Below the pieces are notes generated by a model. The model saw only the letters and a list, made by a program, of their open reading frames with translations, did not search any database and was not told where the DNA came from. The position numbers and the translations under genes were made by a program. DNA of 20,539 bases, taken from positions 1 through 20,539 of the forward strand of contig JAFGJF010000077.1 of the NCBI GenBank assembly GCA_016929205.1, given 5' to 3'. Positions 1 to 7,590 of this stretch are shown here, in pieces. The stretch comes from Anaerolineae bacterium (GTDB lineage Bacteria; Chloroflexota; Anaerolineae; JAFGEY01). Positions within the stretch are counted from its first letter, which is position 1; every line of letters starts with the position of its first letter.

Positions 1-309
1 ACCGCGACGTGGACGGTCACACCGACACCGACGCCAACGCACACGCCAACTCCGTTAGGCGGTATTCCGACGGCTACCCTCACGTCGACGCCGACCGAGA
101 CACCGACAGCGACGAGCACGGCGACTGCTACTGCAACGCCGACGGCGACAGCGACTGCTACCGCAACACCAACTATGACGTCTACGTGGACTCCTACTGC
201 TACGCCTACACTTACAGCCACGCCAACGGCGACTGCTACTGCAACGCCAACTGCGACGTCTACGTGGACCCCTACTGCCACGTCCACACCTACCGCCACG
301 TCGACGCCG
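1..309. repeat. Low-complexity Thr/Pro-codon repeat tract
   Basis: The tract is built of degenerate acn/ccn/gcn codons. Exact longer copies occur inside it: a 20-base unit at 121-140 recurs at 229-248, and gacgtctacgtggac at 177-191 recurs at 255-269. The two offsets differ (108 and 78 bases), so this is a patchwork of slipped copies and not one clean minisatellite. A shorter related tract lies at about 601-790. The composition leaves several frames on both strands open. Confidence 0.8.
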
Positions 310-1347
310 ACGATCGATCCCAACATTCCACCGGATACGCCTGCTGGGTTGCAAGTCAAGCTCATCTCAACTATGTCCGTCGAGCTCGTCTGGCAGCCCG
401 CCCGTGGCGCTACCCGCTACCAGGTGCAATGGGATGAGGGACTAGGCGGCAACGTGCCTGTGCTGCGTGCGTCGGTGCCTGAACCGCGTTACCTGGAAAA
501 TGCAATCTTGCCAGGTGAGTATCGTTATTGGATCACGGCAGAAGGTCCAGGTGGCGCATCCGAAGCTGCTTCTGTTGTGGTAGTCGTGCCTTTTGTCTTT
601 TTACCAACAGCAACACCCTCATCGACACCTACTGCAACGCCGACTCGGCTGCCGACTCTGACCCCGACGGCGACGCCAACGATTCAACCGCCAGTTCTGT
701 CAACCAACGAACCGACGCCAACTCCTGCCAGCCAGTCAACCGGCTATGCAACCACGTACCCTACGTTCACGCCGACGCCGGAAGGCACCAATACGGTGAT
801 CATGGGATTGCTCAGCTACCGTGATTTCATTGGACTGTCGGGCAATATGCACGTTGTGGGCCAGGTGCGGAATGAAACCGATGGCAACCTTGATCATGTT
901 TCGGTGCGGCTCATGTTTTACAATCGTTGGGGAACGATGATGCGGATTGTTGACGGCCCGGCATTGCTGGACGTGATTGGCCCCCAACAATTGACGCCGT
1001 TCTCTTTGTCGTTTCCTATACCAAGTGGGTGGGATCGTTATACGATCCGTGTGACAGCCGTGCCTACGTTGCGCAAGTTGCCCGAGAGTCTGATTGTGGT
1101 AGAATACCACACCTCTGGCTTGCAGAGCGGCATTCTGCACGTGACAGGTCGGGTGCGCAACGACGGTACACAGGCCGTGGATCGTGCTCAGATGGTGGTG
1201 ACGTTGCTGGATCCGTGGGGGACGATTGTGAACGCAGGGTTCAGTTACACCGACCGCATTCCGGCTGGACAAGAGGGAGAATTTGACTGTCAGTTTGCTG
1301 AATACGAACTGGTTGAATCGGTCACCGTACAGGTTGAACCGGATTAA
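1..1347 (+). CDS. Thr/Pro-rich surface protein with FN3-like and two FxLYD-like domains, 5' end missing
   Basis: The reading frame is open from base 1, so the N-terminus and any signal peptide lie upstream; 448 residues are visible. Residues about 1-105 are an almost pure TPT/TAT linker. A fibronectin-III-like domain follows (about 111-197, with a VELVWQP strand and YRYWITAEGPGG). A second Thr/Pro linker spans about 201-263. The C-terminal half holds two related beta-sandwich units (about 265-356 and 370-448) sharing the pattern G-x-[LM]-H-V-x-G-x-V-R-N, typical of FxLYD-type extracellular domains. Thr/Pro linkers of this kind are common in exported Chloroflexota proteins, so I infer a cell-surface or secreted protein; no catalytic domain is visible. 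The gene ends 42 bases before the GTPase gene on the same strand, with no terminator between. Confidence 0.75.
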   Translation, partial: TATWTVTPTPTPTHTPTPLGGIPTATLTSTPTETPTATSTATATATPTATATATATPTMTSTWTPTATPTLTATPTATATATPTATSTWTPTATSTPTATSTPTIDPNIPPDTPAGLQVKLISTMSVELVWQPARGATRYQVQWDEGLGGNVPVLRASVPEPRYLENAILPGEYRYWITAEGPGGASEAASVVVVVPFVFLPTATPSSTPTATPTRLPTLTPTATPTIQPPVLSTNEPTPTPASQSTGYATTYPTFTPTPEGTNTVIMGLLSYRDFIGLSGNMHVVGQVRNETDGNLDHVSVRLMFYNRWGTMMRIVDGPALLDVIGPQQLTPFSLSFPIPSGWDRYTIRVTAVPTLRKLPESLIVVEYHTSGLQSGILHVTGRVRNDGTQAVDRAQMVVTLLDPWGTIVNAGFSYTDRIPAGQEGEFDCQFAEYELVESVTVQVEPD

Positions 1348-1389
1348 AGAACGAATAATGGAGCAAATCATTTCAATTGGAGGTTTTCA

Positions 1390-2724
1390 ATGAAGAAAAC
1401 ACGCGTTCTTGTTATGGGCGCCGCCGGGCGCGACTTTCACAACTTTAATACCTATCTGCGGGGAAATGCCGGCTATGAGGTCGTGGCCTTTACAGCCACA
1501 CAGATTCCCGACATCGAAGGACGGGTCTATCCTGCCAAGTTAGCCGGGGCAGATTACCCAGATGGCATTCCCATCTATTCCGAAGATGGCCTGGACAACT
1601 TGATCAGCGATCTCGACATCGATCAAGTCATCTTTGCTTACTCGGACGTGCCGCACGAGTATGTGATGCACAAAGCCTCACAAGTGATTGCTGCCGGCGC
1701 AGACTATGTTCTGATGGGGACCAAGAATACGATGCTCAAATCGTGCAAGCCGGTGATCTCGGTTTGTGCAGTGCGCACCGGATCTGGCAAGAGCCAGACG
1801 ACGCGCCGCGTTTGCGATACATTGCGTACGATGGACAAAAGAGTCGTCGCCATTCGCCATCCGATGCCCTATGGTGACCTGGTCAAACAGGCCTGCCAAC
1901 GTTTTGAGACCTATGAGGATCTGGACCGGAACGATTGTACGATCGAAGAACGTGAGGAATACGAGCCGCACATCGATCGTGGGGTGGTCGTCTATGCCGG
2001 TGTCGATTACGAACAGATTTTGCGTCAAGCGGAAAAGGAGGCCGACGTGATCGTATGGGACGGCGGCAATAACGACCTGCCCTTTTTCAAGCCGGACTTG
2101 CACATTGTCGTCGTGGATCCACACCGAGCAGGGCACGAGTTAACCTATCATCCCGGTGAAGCCAATCTGCGTATGGCCGATGTGGTGGTGATCAACAAGG
2201 TCGACACAGCAGACTTGGACAATATTGTCCGGGTACGGGAAAATGTCTTGTCGGTCAATCCTGACGTATTGTTGATCGAAGCAGCTTCACCGATCTTTGT
2301 CGACGCCCCGGATACGATCCGGGGCAAGCGTGTGCTCGTTGTAGAAGACGGCCCCACGCTGACTCACGGCGAGATGGCTTACGGTGCTGGCGTGGTTGCG
2401 GCCAAACGATTCGGTGCAGCCGAGTTGATCGATCCGCGTCCCTACACCGTGCGAACGATCAAGGATACCTATGCCAAATATCCCAAGATCGGCGCGCTGC
2501 TCCCGGCGATGGGATATGGCGAAAAACAAATCCAAGATCTGGAAGAGACGATTAATGCCACGCCTTGTGACCTGGTGATTATTGCCACGCCGATCGACCT
2601 GCGCCGTATCGTCGAGATCAAGCATCCTACCCAGCGGGTGCGTTACGAACTGCAAGAGATTGGCAGGCCGACGATCAAAGATGTTTTGCAGCCTTTCAGA
2701 AACATCCTAACTGGCACGGCTTGA
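1390..2724 (+). CDS. Cyclic 2,3-diphosphoglycerate synthetase-like GTPase (COG2403 type)
   Basis: This 444-residue protein matches the family of archaeal cyclic 2,3-diphosphoglycerate synthetase and its bacterial relatives, annotated as predicted GTPases. An N-terminal Rossmann-like part (VLVMGAAGRDFHNFN, residues 8-22) precedes a P-loop G-x-G-K-S at 131-135. A G4-like NKVD (in VVVINKVD) and the family segment WDGGNNDLPFFKPDLHIVVVDPHRAG lie further on. In the methanogen enzyme, ATP drives ring closure of 2,3-bisphosphoglycerate; the bacterial role is not established, and I do not claim that reaction here. The ATG at 1390 is set by GGAGG at 1379-1383 with six bases between. Its last 29 bases overlap the 3' end of the convergent CQLG-repeat gene. 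No membrane segment is seen, so it is probably cytosolic. Confidence 0.85.
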   Translation: MKKTRVLVMGAAGRDFHNFNTYLRGNAGYEVVAFTATQIPDIEGRVYPAKLAGADYPDGIPIYSEDGLDNLISDLDIDQVIFAYSDVPHEYVMHKASQVIAAGADYVLMGTKNTMLKSCKPVISVCAVRTGSGKSQTTRRVCDTLRTMDKRVVAIRHPMPYGDLVKQACQRFETYEDLDRNDCTIEEREEYEPHIDRGVVVYAGVDYEQILRQAEKEADVIVWDGGNNDLPFFKPDLHIVVVDPHRAGHELTYHPGEANLRMADVVVINKVDTADLDNIVRVRENVLSVNPDVLLIEAASPIFVDAPDTIRGKRVLVVEDGPTLTHGEMAYGAGVVAAKRFGAAELIDPRPYTVRTIKDTYAKYPKIGALLPAMGYGEKQIQDLEETINATPCDLVIIATPIDLRRIVEIKHPTQRVRYELQEIGRPTIKDVLQPFRNILTGTA

Positions 2725-3091
2725 CTTTGAGTCCCAATGTGTTGGCCGCATTGCCAATCTCGTGCCGCGAGATGTCGAATTCATCGGCGATTTTCCACAA
2801 TCTGGCGCAAGAAATGCGTCCATCGTGAGCAGCAGCATCGATGGCCTGCTTGAGCGCTTCTGGCACGGGATCCATAGGTTTGAGAATCTTGTAGGTGGGC
2901 GTTCCTTTTTTGGCGTATCCAAACAACCCTAACTGGCATTGTGTGATCCGTGCACCGTTTTCTTGATCGGCTATCTCGCCCACTTTGCGCGGGCCAATAT
3001 CTAGTTCGGCAGCGATATAGTGCGCCACGGCGCACGGCAGCTTGTTCTCTTGCGGCCAAAGCCGGATTTTGACCAGGATTTGATCGTTCAT
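2696..3091 (-). CDS. Small protein with two HTH-like repeats ending in CQLG
   Basis: I do not recognise a named function. The 131-residue protein is an internal duplication. Repeat A (about 17-58) runs KLPCA...IAAELDIGPRKVGEIA...CQLGLF; repeat B (about 92-131) runs RISCA...IADEFDISRHEIGNAA...CQLGCF. Each has a helix-turn-helix-like stretch (IAxExDIxxxxxG) flanked by a Cys before it and a CQLG after it; the Cys are at 20, 52, 95, 126 and 130. This suggests DNA binding, possibly with a bound metal or redox-active thiols (inference). The ATG at 3091 is chosen over one at 3115 because GGAGG precedes it by four bases; the upstream start would add MNARNGGI. It follows the DegV gene on the same strand by 25 bases, so the two are probably co-transcribed. 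Its 3' end overlaps the convergent GTPase gene. Confidence 0.7.
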   Translation of the reverse strand: MNDQILVKIRLWPQENKLPCAVAHYIAAELDIGPRKVGEIADQENGARITQCQLGLFGYAKKGTPTYKILKPMDPVPEALKQAIDAAAHDGRISCARLWKIADEFDISRHEIGNAANTLGLKVKPCQLGCF

Positions 3092-3116
3092 AATGCCTCC
3101 ATTTCTCGCGTTCACT

Positions 3117-3980
3117 CTAGCCGGCAGCGCCCAAGCCGTTGCTCCGGCAAACGATGAGACCTGTTCCCCCGATACCGAGATGCACGCCCAACGTCGGGCC
3201 GATTTCGGAGAAAAAAAAGCGTGCTCCGGGAAAACGCGGCAAAAGCCGATCTAGAAGGCATTTGCCGCGCTCGGGAGATCGCGAATGCATGACCGAAATC
3301 CATGGATGTCGATCGTCGCCCAGATAGTCCGTCGTCAATTCGAGCATTCTCTCCTGGGCACGCCTGATTGTTCGTACCTGTTGTATCGGTTCGATAAATC
3401 CTTTGCTAAAGGACAATAACGGTTTCACATTCAGCAACGTCCCGACCCAGGCCTTGGCTGTGCTGATGCGTCCCCCGCGATGCAGATTCTCCAATGTGTC
3501 TGGCACCAGGATGATTTGGAGATGCTCACGCATGTGCCGTAACGCTGCGACAATGTCGAGTCGCAAAAGGCCCAGCTCGGCTAGCTCGGCAGCCCGCAAT
3601 GCCTGGAACCCCAGCCCCATTGCCGTCGACAGCGAGTTGACGATTGAAATCGGAGCATCATCTGGGAATTCTTTACGTATCGCCTGCACTGCGCCAAAGG
3701 TGCCGCTGATTTTGTCTGACAGGACGATGGTGATAATCTCGTGGCCCTGTTCCAGCAAGTGCATCCACAACGTCGCGAATGCTTCGGGGGCGGGCTGGGA
3801 GGTGGTAGGAAAGATCGGGTCGCTTGCCAGCCGTTGGAAAAAGCGCTCGGTGTCAATGTCAATGCCTTCGAGGTAGTCTTGGTCGCCAAAAGAGAGCGTG
3901 ATCGGTACAACCTGGATATCATATCTGGCAACAAGTTCTGGCGGCAAATAGTGCGTCGAGTCGGTGACGATTTTGATCAA
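3117..3980 (-). CDS. DegV family (EDD fold) fatty-acid-binding protein
   Basis: The 287-residue length is normal for the family. The N-terminus IKIVTDSTHYLPPEL, the TTSQPAPEAF segment (59-68), LSDKISGTFGA, and the NLHRGGRIS segment are the family's landmarks. DegV/FakB proteins bind a fatty acid; in Firmicutes FakB they present it to a FakA kinase for phosphorylation. No FakA is visible here. The usual VxDS-type loop reads IVNSLSTAMGLG, with Asn where Asp is common. The start is TTG at 3980: the only nearby upstream ATG (3996) is out of frame, and an AAAGG lies eight bases upstream. A -10/-35 pair (4036-4063) sits upstream on this strand. It is likely the first gene of a two-gene unit with the CQLG-repeat protein. 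Confidence 0.9.
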   Translation of the reverse strand: MIKIVTDSTHYLPPELVARYDIQVVPITLSFGDQDYLEGIDIDTERFFQRLASDPIFPTTSQPAPEAFATLWMHLLEQGHEIITIVLSDKISGTFGAVQAIRKEFPDDAPISIVNSLSTAMGLGFQALRAAELAELGLLRLDIVAALRHMREHLQIILVPDTLENLHRGGRISTAKAWVGTLLNVKPLLSFSKGFIEPIQQVRTIRRAQERMLELTTDYLGDDRHPWISVMHSRSPERGKCLLDRLLPRFPGARFFFSEIGPTLGVHLGIGGTGLIVCRSNGLGAAG

Positions 3981-4035
3981 TCCGTTCGCCTTTCATCACA
4001 AGGGCTTGAAAGCAGTGTTGTATTGCGACGGTATC

Positions 4036-4063
4036 ATTCTATCATACTTTATGGGGCGGGCAA
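4036..4063 (-). promoter_or_regulatory. Candidate promoter of the DegV gene
   Basis: Read on the minus strand: TTGCCC (4058-4063), a 16-base spacer, then TAGAAT (4036-4041), leaving a leader of roughly 50 bases before the TTG start. It matches the sigma-70-type consensus at most positions. It is divergent from the promoter of the GNAT gene. Confidence 0.5.
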
Positions 4064-4096
4064 ATCATAATATCTGGTACCTGGCTGGATGTCCAG

Positions 4097-4145
4097 CACT
4101 TGACCGAGTATTCGGCACTTGGCCGAGTATTCGGCACTTGACCGA
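4097..4145. repeat. 19-bp tandem repeat, 2.6 copies, in a divergent promoter region
   Basis: The unit cacttgaccgagtattcgg occupies 4097-4115, recurs at 4116-4134 with one change (a to g), and partially at 4135-4145. Each full unit contains the dyad ccga-gtat-tcgg. The partial third unit supplies the TTGACC that serves as the -35 box of the rightward promoter. Placement and dyads suggest an operator array; a dispersed intergenic repeat is the alternative. Confidence 0.75.
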
Positions 4146-4166
4146 AAGAAGGCGAGCAGGTAAAAT
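4138..4166 (+). promoter_or_regulatory. Candidate promoter of the GNAT gene
   Basis: TTGACC (4138-4143), a 17-base spacer, and TAAAAT (4161-4166) give a near-consensus sigma-70-type promoter. The expected start of transcription is about 4173, some 60 bases before the GTG start. The -35 box is the last copy of the 19-bp tandem repeat, so a protein bound to the repeats could compete with RNA polymerase. Confidence 0.6.
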
Positions 4167-4233
4167 GATACCTGACAGATCGAGGACATGATGCTCCGAA
4201 AACATGCAGCATGCGTTGATAAAGGAGAACCCG

Positions 4234-4704
4234 GTGAACGATACAACCATCCGTTTGGCTACCGTACAAGATACTCTGCAGATATTGCCGTTGATCCGTT
4301 CGTTGGCTCTAGTAAGTGGTGAGGATCTGCCCTCAGAAGAGGCGATGAGCGAGATCATTCGCCAGCAGATCGAGAGTGACTTGCACGAATATGTCGTTGC
4401 CGAAACGCGAGGTCAGATTTTTGGCTGCATTTTGATCTGTTATTACCTGTCGACCTGGGCTGGTGCGCCTTATGCGATGTTTCAAGACTTTATCGTCCAG
4501 GAACCGTGGCGAAATCAGGGTGTTGGCTCGACCATTTTGGCTTATGCGCGTAACCGGGCGCGGATCAAAAAATGTGTGCGTATCGATCTGATCGTTCATT
4601 CCTCCTTGTCCGAAGCCAAGCAGTTTTTCGAACGTTGGGGATTTCGGCGCATCGAACGGGACCTGTATCGGATCCGAATCGGGCGTTCCAACAATGCCAA
4701 ATAG
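4234..4704 (+). CDS. GNAT family N-acetyltransferase
   Basis: The 156-residue protein is of typical single-domain GNAT length. It begins with TIRLATVQDTLQILPLIRSL, the usual beta1-alpha1. Motif A reads FIVQEPWRNQGVGSTIL, with the acetyl-CoA pyrophosphate loop R-N-Q-G-V-G. Motif B is EAKQFFERWGFRR. The substrate cannot be told from sequence. The GTG at 4234 is preferred because AAAGGAG (4221-4227) ends six bases before it; the in-frame ATG at 4204 has no such site. It follows a promoter with a tandem-repeat array, and the next gene starts nine bases after its stop, so the pair is likely one operon. Confidence 0.9.
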   Translation: MNDTTIRLATVQDTLQILPLIRSLALVSGEDLPSEEAMSEIIRQQIESDLHEYVVAETRGQIFGCILICYYLSTWAGAPYAMFQDFIVQEPWRNQGVGSTILAYARNRARIKKCVRIDLIVHSSLSEAKQFFERWGFRRIERDLYRIRIGRSNNAK

Positions 4705-4713
4705 GATGTGTGT

Positions 4714-5979
4714 ATGATGCAAATTCCTCTCCTGGCAAATGAGTTTGTAACCGTATACGAATCGCCTGACCCGACCTGTATTTATGCCTATACACCCGGC
4801 CTGGCCCGTTTGCCGAACGGGCGGCTGGTGGCGACGATGGATCAGGGTGGCCCGGGCGTGATCGATCTACCCGGCCCAAAAGGCCTGCGCGGCGAAGGCG
4901 TTCATGCCTGGCAGGGGCTGATTTTCACCTCCGACGACCATGGGGTGCATTGGACCCGGCGCGGCGCGTTTCCTTTTATGCATGCCCGCCCCTTTGTGGC
5001 CGGAAACGCATTGTATGTGTTCGGTCATGCCGGTGACTTGACCATTATCCGTTCTGACGATGGTGGCGAGACGTGGTCCGAACCGGCGACATTGACACAG
5101 GGCGAGCAGTGGCACCAGTCGGCGTGCAATGTCCATCAGGCAAACGGTCGCGTGTATCTGGTAATGGAAAGGCGTGCTTGCCACACACATGATGGCTGGC
5201 CGGTCAGCGATCTCGCGCCGGTCTTGATGTGTGCCGGCGTAAACGCCGACCTGACCCGACGCGAGAGCTGGACCTGGGCCAGCGAACTGGTTATCGGCAA
5301 TGTGGTTAGCGCGGTGGACTGGCTGGGCGTGCCCTTTTGGCCGCTTGGCCCGCTGATGCCGGATAACGCCGGCGACCAGCGCCGTATGGCTCCCATCGGT
5401 TGGCTGGAGAGCAATGTGGTGCAGTTTGTCGATCCAAATCATGTGTGGTTCGACCCGGCCGGGCGCACTTGGTATTTGTGGATGCGCGCCCATACTGGGT
5501 TGACCAATCTGGCTTGTATCGCCAAGGTAGTTGAACGGCCGGACGGCACACTGCATACTGAATTTGCCACTTCACCGTCCGGTGGACGCATATTGTACGT
5601 ACCTTGCCCTGGCGGGCAGATGCGGTTTCACATCCTCTACGATGATGTGTCGCGGCTGTTTTGGTTGTTATCCAGCCTGGCGACGGACAGCATGACCCGT
5701 CCCGATCGTTTGCCGGCGACGCGTTTCAGTCTACCCAATAACGAGCGTCATATTTTGGCACTGTACACTTCGCACAACTGCATTGATTGGTGTATGGTTG
5801 GCCTTGTCGCCCGGGGCGAAACGCCCCGGCAGGCGCGCCATTACGCCAGCATGTGCATAGATGGCGACGATCTGCACGTACTCAGTCGCTCTGGCGATCA
5901 TCGTGCCAAGAGCGCCCACGACGGCAATCTGATCACGTTTCATACTGTGCGTGGTTTCAGAGATCTGGTGTACGTGTAA
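4714..5979 (+). CDS. Asp-box (BNR) sialidase-like beta-propeller protein
   Basis: The 421-residue protein has two clear Asp-boxes, SDDHGVHW (73-80) and SDDGGETW (114-121), and an opening YTPGLARLPNGRLVAT like the first blade of sialidase-superfamily propellers. The catalytic Arg of the sialidase R-I-P motif is not evident there (the corresponding stretch reads YAYTPGL), so I would not call it a sialidase. A glycoside hydrolase or glycan-binding propeller of the same fold is more likely. There is no signal peptide or membrane segment, so it seems cytosolic. ATG 4714 is preferred: AGGA (4703-4706) overlaps the stop of the acetyltransferase and ends seven bases upstream; ATG 4717 and GTG 4708 are alternatives. 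It is probably the second gene of the GNAT operon. Confidence 0.8.
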   Translation: MMQIPLLANEFVTVYESPDPTCIYAYTPGLARLPNGRLVATMDQGGPGVIDLPGPKGLRGEGVHAWQGLIFTSDDHGVHWTRRGAFPFMHARPFVAGNALYVFGHAGDLTIIRSDDGGETWSEPATLTQGEQWHQSACNVHQANGRVYLVMERRACHTHDGWPVSDLAPVLMCAGVNADLTRRESWTWASELVIGNVVSAVDWLGVPFWPLGPLMPDNAGDQRRMAPIGWLESNVVQFVDPNHVWFDPAGRTWYLWMRAHTGLTNLACIAKVVERPDGTLHTEFATSPSGGRILYVPCPGGQMRFHILYDDVSRLFWLLSSLATDSMTRPDRLPATRFSLPNNERHILALYTSHNCIDWCMVGLVARGETPRQARHYASMCIDGDDLHVLSRSGDHRAKSAHDGNLITFHTVRGFRDLVYV

Positions 5980-6002
5980 ACCGCAAGCACCCCTGCCCGG
6001 AT

Positions 6003-6031
6003 TTGCCGTTGGCTTTATTTCATACTATAAT
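6003..6031 (+). promoter_or_regulatory. tRNA promoter
   Basis: TTGCCG (6003-6008), a 17-base spacer and a perfect TATAAT (6026-6031). The tRNA begins ten bases after the -10 box, so the 5' leader would be only a few bases long. Confidence 0.7.
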
Positions 6032-6041
6032 AATTTGACTG

Positions 6042-6114
6042 GGGCCCTTAGCTCAGTGGTTAGAGCCACCGGCTCATAACCGGTTGGTCGCTGGTTCAAA
6101 TCCAGCAGGGCCCA
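6042..6114 (+). tRNA. tRNA-Ile2 (anticodon CAU)
   Basis: A full cloverleaf can be folded by eye. The 7-bp acceptor stem pairs GGGCCCT (6042-6048) with AGGGCCC (6107-6113), then discriminator A6114. The D arm is GCTC/GAGC, the anticodon stem ACCGG/CCGGT (6068-6084) with loop CTCATAA, and the T stem GCTGG/CCAGC. The anticodon CAT is at 6075-6077. The sequence closely follows bacterial tRNA-Ile2, including TTAGCTCAGTGGTTAGAGC and TTGGTCGCTGGTTCAA, and not elongator or initiator Met. The C34 of this tRNA is normally converted to lysidine by TilS so that it reads AUA. The 3' CCA is not encoded. Confidence 0.93.
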
Positions 6115-6121
6115 TCTACTC

Positions 6122-6153
6122 ACCGCCGAGTCGTTCCATCTCGGCGGTTTTTT
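6122..6153 (+). terminator. Intrinsic terminator after the tRNA
   Basis: The arms accgccgag (6122-6130) and ctcggcggt (6140-6148) pair perfectly around a nine-base loop. A run of six T (6148-6153) follows. It isolates the tRNA from glyA downstream. Confidence 0.85.
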
Positions 6154-6207
6154 GCTTGCCGCGGTTTCTGTTTGCCGCGGTCTATACTGTCTTGGAAGGA
6201 TACAAGA

Positions 6208-7590
6208 ATGGACAAGGAAAAAAGAGTGAACCGGGTCGATCAAAATGGCAGTCCTGCCGGCGATGCCGTGTGGCGAGAGATGCGCGAGGTATGGGGTGTC
6301 TCGGCGCAAGAGCTTGACGCCAGCGGTGAGGTTGGTGTCAAAGGTGGTTTGGCTCGTTCAGATCCCATTCTGTTTCGCATGTTTGCCGCCGAGCGCCAAC
6401 GCCAGCAAGAGACATTGGAGTTGATTGCATCGGAAAACACGGTGAGTATGGATGTGTTGCAAGCGCTGGGTTCGACCTTGACCAACAAGTATGCAGAGGG
6501 CTATCCTGGCAAGCGTTATTACGGCGGGTGCCAATTTGTCGATATTGCCGAAAAGTTGGCTATCGAACGGGCTATGCATTTGTTTCACGCCGAGCATGCC
6601 AACGTGCAGCCCCATTCAGGCTCGCAGGCGAATGCTGCGGCGTATCTGGCATTGCTCAAACCCGGAGATACGGTCCTGGCAATGAGTCTGGCTCATGGAG
6701 GACACTTGACACATGGGCATCAGATCAATTTCTCCGGTTTGTTGTACAATTTTGTCCACTATGGCGTCGATCGTACGAGCGAGTGCATCGATTACGACAA
6801 TGTGCGCGAATTGGCGTTGGAACACAGACCCAAATTGATCGTCGCCGGGGCCAGTGCCTACTCGCGTGTCATCGATTTTGCGCGGCTGCGCGAGATCGCG
6901 GACGAAATCGGCGGTTGTTTGATGGTCGATATGGCGCACATTGCGGGCTTGGTGGCTGCCGGCGTGCATCCCTCCCCGGTTCCCTATGCTCACGTGGTAA
7001 CGACGACGACGCACAAAACGTTGCGCGGGCCGCGCGGTGGGCTGATTTTATGCACTTCCGAGCTGGCAAAAAAGATCGACCGCGCCGTCTTTCCCGGCAT
7101 TCAGGGCGGACCCTTGATGCATGTCATTGCTGCCAAGGCTGTGGCTCTGCGCGAGGCGATGCGCCCCGAGTTTGTTCAGTACAGCCGGTCCGTCGTCGAA
7201 AACGCCCAGGTGTTGGCTGGCGCATTGCAGGATCTGAGGCTGCGCGTCGTTTCCGGCGGCACCGATAATCACATGATGTTGATCGATCTACGTGGGATTG
7301 GCCTGACGGGCAACGTTGCCGAAGAAGCTCTGGAAAGGGCAAGCATCACGGTCAACAAAAATCTGATTCCATTCGATTCCCAACCGCCAATGGTCACCAG
7401 CGGTATTCGCATCGGCACGCCAGCCGTGACGACGCGCGGGATGCGAGCCCCACAAATGCTGCTCATCGCACGGCTGATCGGGCGGTTGCTGAATAACTTG
7501 CACGATCAAAACATCGCGAGCGAGGTCAAAGCCGACGCCAATGCGCTGTGCGCGCAATTTCCAGTACCAGTGATTGGCATGAGGATATGA
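6208..7590 (+). CDS. glyA: Serine hydroxymethyltransferase
   Basis: It interconverts serine plus tetrahydrofolate with glycine plus methylene-tetrahydrofolate, using PLP, in the cytosol. Landmarks are [11 protein letters not shown] (LIASEN at 72-77), [15 protein letters not shown], the DMAHIAGL segment, and the PLP-binding Lys270 in [14 protein letters not shown]. It is 460 residues long. The N-terminus is about 40 residues longer than in E. coli GlyA, where LIASEN begins at residue 32. ATG 6208 has GGAAGGA at 6194-6200 in front. A TATACT (6183-6188) could be its -10 box, but I see no -35 at proper distance; two direct copies of ttgccgcggt (6156-6165, 6172-6181) precede it. Its TGA directly abuts the stop of the convergent Eis-like gene. 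Confidence 0.97.
   Translation: MDKEKRVNRVDQNGSPAGDAVWREMREVWGVSAQELDASGEVGVKGGLARSDPILFRMFAAERQRQQETLELIASENTVSMDVLQALGSTLTNKYAEGYPGKRYYGGCQFVDIAEKLAIERAMHLFHAEHANVQPHSGSQANAAAYLALLKPGDTVLAMSLAHGGHLTHGHQINFSGLLYNFVHYGVDRTSECIDYDNVRELALEHRPKLIVAGASAYSRVIDFARLREIADEIGGCLMVDMAHIAGLVAAGVHPSPVPYAHVVTTTTHKTLRGPRGGLILCTSELAKKIDRAVFPGIQGGPLMHVIAAKAVALREAMRPEFVQYSRSVVENAQVLAGALQDLRLRVVSGGTDNHMMLIDLRGIGLTGNVAEEALERASITVNKNLIPFDSQPPMVTSGIRIGTPAVTTRGMRAPQMLLIARLIGRLLNNLHDQNIASEVKADANALCAQFPVPVIGMRI

Noticed and set aside
9..437. Alternative long frames through the Thr/Pro tract, on both strands
   Set aside because: They stay open only because of the repeated acn/ccn/gcn codons; the frame open from base 1 leads into recognisable FN3 and FxLYD-like domains.
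736..1371. 211-residue frame on the minus strand opposite the surface protein
   Set aside because: No recognisable domain and fully antisense to a supported gene; a compositional shadow.
4867..5556. 229-residue frame on the minus strand opposite the Asp-box protein
   Set aside because: Antisense to a gene with clear motifs, and the translation resembles no family.
6042..6114. Reading the CAU tRNA as tRNA-Met or initiator tRNA
   Set aside because: The acceptor stem, D arm and TTGGTCGCTGGTTCAA part follow tRNA-Ile2, and the first acceptor pair is a normal G-C, unlike the mismatch of initiators.
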